64,000 nt of DNA from an uncultured bacterium (lineage in GTDB: Bacteria; Cyanobacteriota; Vampirovibrionia; Gastranaerophilales; Gastranaerophilaceae): the NCBI GenBank assembly GCA_902801985.1, contig CADCKD010000002.1:124001-188000 (forward strand). The letters are read 5' to 3'. A model generated the notes under the pieces. That model ran no database searches and had not been told where the DNA came from. It was given only the letters and a program-made list of their open reading frames with translations. The stretch's first letter is position 1; each line of letters starts with the position of its first letter. A program made the position numbers and the translations under genes. Shown one piece after another: positions 61,521-64,000 of the stretch.

Positions 61521-63308
61521 TTGGGTATTTTAAGTAAAATAAAACAAAATTTAGATAATAAATTTTCACAGGATACAAACTATCATTCCTTGTCGGTAAT
61601 TTTGCCGTATTTCAAACCTTATTTAAACAGAACATTTTTAGCTCTCGGTTTAGCTGTTCCTATAGGTGCATTGGATGCGGTTATTGCTCTGTCTTTAAAA
61701 CCTTATATGGATGTTGTAATGATGGATAAACAAATGCAATCAACTTGGTTTTTACCAATTTTGATTGTTGTTTTTACTTCTTTGCAGGGCGGATTGAATT
61801 ATCTTGCAACATATATGAATGATTGGGTCGGCGGTAGAGTAACAAACGATTTAAAAAGAGATTTATATAAAAAATTGATGCATCAAACGTGTCATTTTTT
61901 CGATAAACAAACTTCAGGAAAAATATTAAAAGCATATAATAATGATGCAGAAAAATCTTGCGCAGGACTTATTTCAAATATAAAAACAATTATATCAAGA
62001 GTATTTTCTTCAATATCATTAATTGGTGTATTATTTTATAATTCGTGGTTTTTAGCAATTATTGCTGTTTTTGTTTTGAGTTGTGCAATGGTGCCTTTAA
62101 TGAAAATAAAATCCGCAATAAAAAGTATTTACAACCGTTCAGAAGGAGAAAATGCTAAGATTTTAACAACATATAATGAAGCATTTGCCGGACACAAAGT
62201 GATTTCAGCCTATAATTTATATGATTTAAAACAAAAACAATTTGAAAAACAATCATATAATGTCTTTGGTTTAAGAATAAAAATTACTCAACACACCGCA
62301 TGGTTATCTCCATTAATGCATATTATTGTTTCTGTGGGTATTGCGGCAGTAATTGGCATCGGTAGTTATATGATTGTAAAAAATAAATTAAGTGCAGGTC
62401 AGTTTGTTTCGTTTATTACAGCATTGATAATGCTTTATACACCAATTAAAGGTCTTGGTAATAATGCAAAAAATATGTCAACTTGTTTATGTGCAATAGA
62501 AAGAGTTGTTTCAAAATTAGAACAAGTACCGGCTGTTGTTGATTATGATGGCGCGATAGATTTTCCTGAATTTAAAGACAAAATATCCTTTAAAGATATA
62601 AAATTTTCCTATATAAAAGGTAAACGTGTATTAAACGGTATATCTTTTGATGTTAAAAAAGGTGAAACTGTTGCCCTTGTCGGAAATTCCGGAGGGGGAA
62701 AATCTACTATTGTTAATTTATTACCTCGTTTTTATAATGTCAAAAATGGAGATTTAACTTTTGATGATGTTTCAATAAATTCAATAAAAATAGATTCACT
62801 GCGTGCGAATATAGCAATGGTTTTTCAAGACAATTTTTTATTTGAAGGAACGATTAGAGATAATATAATGCTTGGAAAACTTGATGCAACAGAAGAAGAA
62901 TTGCAAAAAGCCGTGAAAGAATCATATTTGGAAGACTTTGTAAACTCTTTAGAAAAAGGTTTGGATACTCAAATAGGTGAGCGAGGAATGCTTTTATCCG
63001 GCGGTCAAAAACAAAGAATAGGCATTGCCAGAGCATTATTAAAGAATGCACCGATATTGGTTCTTGATGAAGCGACTTCTGCCCTTGATAACCAAGCAGA
63101 GCATATTGTTCAACAAGCAATAGAAAATTTAATGAAAGATAGAACAGTTTTTGTAATTGCACATAGACTGTCAACAATTCAAAATGCCGATAGAATTCTT
63201 GTTATAAAGGGAGGCTATCTTGTAGAGAGCGGAACACATGATGAACTAATAAATATCCCTGATGGTGAATATAAAAAATTATATGAAATGCAATTTAACA
63301 AAGCATAA
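61521..63308 (+). CDS. MsbA-type ABC exporter (membrane plus ATPase half-transporter)
   Basis: 595 residues: six membrane helices in the first 320, then an ATPase with Walker A VGNSGGGKST, Q loop FQDNFLFEGTIRDN, signature LSGGQKQRIGIARAL and Walker B ILVLDEATSALD. Best match is lipid A/lipid-linked glycan flippase (MsbA-like). I start at TTG 61521 with AAGGAAAT ahead; an earlier ATG lies inside the acyltransferase gene in another frame and would add 48 unrelated residues. Last gene of the polymer locus, so it may export the product or general lipid A. Confidence 0.9.
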   Translation: MGILSKIKQNLDNKFSQDTNYHSLSVILPYFKPYLNRTFLALGLAVPIGALDAVIALSLKPYMDVVMMDKQMQSTWFLPILIVVFTSLQGGLNYLATYMNDWVGGRVTNDLKRDLYKKLMHQTCHFFDKQTSGKILKAYNNDAEKSCAGLISNIKTIISRVFSSISLIGVLFYNSWFLAIIAVFVLSCAMVPLMKIKSAIKSIYNRSEGENAKILTTYNEAFAGHKVISAYNLYDLKQKQFEKQSYNVFGLRIKITQHTAWLSPLMHIIVSVGIAAVIGIGSYMIVKNKLSAGQFVSFITALIMLYTPIKGLGNNAKNMSTCLCAIERVVSKLEQVPAVVDYDGAIDFPEFKDKISFKDIKFSYIKGKRVLNGISFDVKKGETVALVGNSGGGKSTIVNLLPRFYNVKNGDLTFDDVSINSIKIDSLRANIAMVFQDNFLFEGTIRDNIMLGKLDATEEELQKAVKESYLEDFVNSLEKGLDTQIGERGMLLSGGQKQRIGIARALLKNAPILVLDEATSALDNQAEHIVQQAIENLMKDRTVFVIAHRLSTIQNADRILVIKGGYLVESGTHDELINIPDGEYKKLYEMQFNKA

Positions 63309-63337
63309 AAAAAGAACCTATTTAAAGGTTCTTTTTT
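63309..63337. terminator. Bidirectional terminator after the MsbA-type gene
   Basis: AAAGAACCT (63311-63319) pairs with AGGTTCTTT (63326-63334), with A and T runs on either side; it serves the plus-strand locus and the opposing murA unit. Confidence 0.85.
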
Positions 63338-63683
63338 AGTCTTTTTTTGCTTTAACATTTGGACTTTCGTATTCAATACCCATTTCTTTTAATGTTTTGA
63401 TAAAGTTTTGGGCACATAATCTTTGAGCTTCCGGCGGAACTATTCGCAAAATTTCAACTGTCTTTGATATAACAGGGTCTTTGTCGTACCATCTGTTATT
63501 TGCATTAACAGGTTTAACCATTGCGTAAAATTTATCTATTGTTTCTTTAGAAACTTTTTCTTCAATTTTTTGCAAGAAAATTTCAGCCTGTGCTTTCAAT
63601 TCTGTTTGATAATTTCTAAGCAAGTCTATTACTTCTAATAACAACGGGTCATGATCATACCAGCGTTTATAAGTAGGACTCAT
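63336..63683 (-). CDS. Small protein with duplicated RWYD-DP motif, unknown
   Basis: A 115-residue soluble, helical protein. Two similar units are visible: [20 protein letters not shown] at the start and [19 protein letters not shown] from about residue 62, so it looks like an internal duplication. I do not recognise a named function. GGAGGG lies 8 nt before the ATG at 63683, which sits inside the last codons of murA (17-nt overlap). It is therefore translated together with murA. Confidence 0.65.
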   Translation of the reverse strand: MSPTYKRWYDHDPLLLEVIDLLRNYQTELKAQAEIFLQKIEEKVSKETIDKFYAMVKPVNANNRWYDKDPVISKTVEILRIVPPEAQRLCAQNFIKTLKEMGIEYESPNVKAKKD

Positions 63684-64000
63684 TGTGTACACCCTCCGTT
63701 AGGTTTATCTGGGAATCTTCGACTCTTCTTTCTATCTTCCCTCCTAACAATCTTATCTTACTTTCGAAATTTTCGTATCCTCTATCTATATGATGTATTT
63801 TTTCTACAACAGATTCACCATCAGCCATTAAAGCTGCTACAACAAGTGAAGCACCGGCTCTTAAATCGCTGGCAGTTAAAGTAGTTCCGGAAAGTTTCTT
63901 AACTCCCTTGATAATTGCATGGTTTCTGTCTTGATGAATATCTGCTCCCATTCTGTTCAAATCAGGAACTTGCATAAATCTGTTTTCATAAAGACTTTCT
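63667..64000 (-). CDS. murA: UDP-N-acetylglucosamine 1-carboxyvinyltransferase MurA (C-terminal part)
   Basis: First committed step of peptidoglycan synthesis. The frame continues past the right edge; the visible 110 residues read [20 protein letters not shown], then [20 protein letters not shown] with the conserved Arg, and [19 protein letters not shown], which is the standard MurA C-terminus. Only about a quarter of the gene is inside the window. Its end overlaps the start of the RWYD-DP protein gene. Confidence 0.95.
   Translation of the reverse strand, partial: ESLYENRFMQVPDLNRMGADIHQDRNHAIIKGVKKLSGTTLTASDLRAGASLVVAALMADGESVVEKIHHIDRGYENFESKIRLLGGKIERRVEDSQINLTEGVHNESYL

Noticed and set aside
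63667-63692. GTG at 63692 as the start of the RWYD-DP protein
   Set aside because: It would lie almost on top of the GGAGGG ribosome-binding sequence; the ATG at 63683 has correct spacing.

Overview
This is a bacterial chromosomal window with very AT-rich DNA and tightly packed genes. The outer envelope is Gram-negative: LptB, two LptF/LptG-type permeases, an MsbA-type flippase, a heptosyltransferase and a TolC-type channel are all present. No photosynthesis or respiration gene is seen, and glycolysis uses a PPi-type phosphofructokinase. Several lineage-type proteins start with short leaders containing FKG-, FQGN- or FTSN-like motifs. My inference, not proved by any marker here, is a gut-type non-photosynthetic relative of cyanobacteria (Vampirovibrionia/Melainabacteria, Gastranaerophilales).

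Layout. 1-2.9 kb: end of an HD-GYP protein, thiL, panE and an HD-domain protein. 3-4.7 kb: a candidate small RNA with 18-nt repeats, pgi, then two tandem near-identical 17-18 codon micro-ORFs. 4.7-8.8 kb (minus): grpE-dnaJ-beta-propeller-methyltransferase operon and rpmB. 8.9-11.1 kb: GT8 glycosyltransferase, a His-rich secreted protein and a YfiH-type enzyme. 11.1-11.5 kb: a small GIY-YIG element bounded by folded inverted repeats. 11.5-16.1 kb: marR-emrA-emrB divergent from a tolC-like gene, with a perfect palindrome between them. 16-26 kb: flavoprotein, PPi-phosphofructokinase, homoserine dehydrogenase, a two-component pair, a membrane-anchored Hsp20-like protein and ruvC.

26.2-28.8 kb is the accessory part. 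An intact tRNA-Ile(GAT) has a copy of its 5' end upstream and a decayed copy of its 3' end about 2 kb downstream. Between these lie a DUF3800 gene, a downstream gene broken by an in-frame TGA, a candidate sRNA and strong hairpins.

28.8-45 kb is mostly housekeeping: tspO, plsY-rsmD-heptosyltransferase, tyrA, DAHP synthase, a gph-like phosphatase, an nfo-like gene, an LptF/G permease, gatA, folD and a diguanylate cyclase, interleaved with lineage-specific proteins. 45-54.9 kb runs lptB-permease-glycosidase-cupin-GGDEF/HD-GYP-mfd-parvulin lipoprotein. 55-63.3 kb is a surface-polymer locus: two LicD proteins, a TagF-like transferase, a TarI/IspD-like cytidylyltransferase, an NAD epimerase, an acyltransferase and an MsbA-type ABC protein. 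The window ends in murA.

Two window-wide patterns stand out. At least twelve genes without a Shine-Dalgarno sequence have a -10 hexamer exactly 6 (once 7) nt before the ATG, which implies leaderless mRNAs. Stop codons are almost all TAA or TAG; I found a single TGA among the complete genes.
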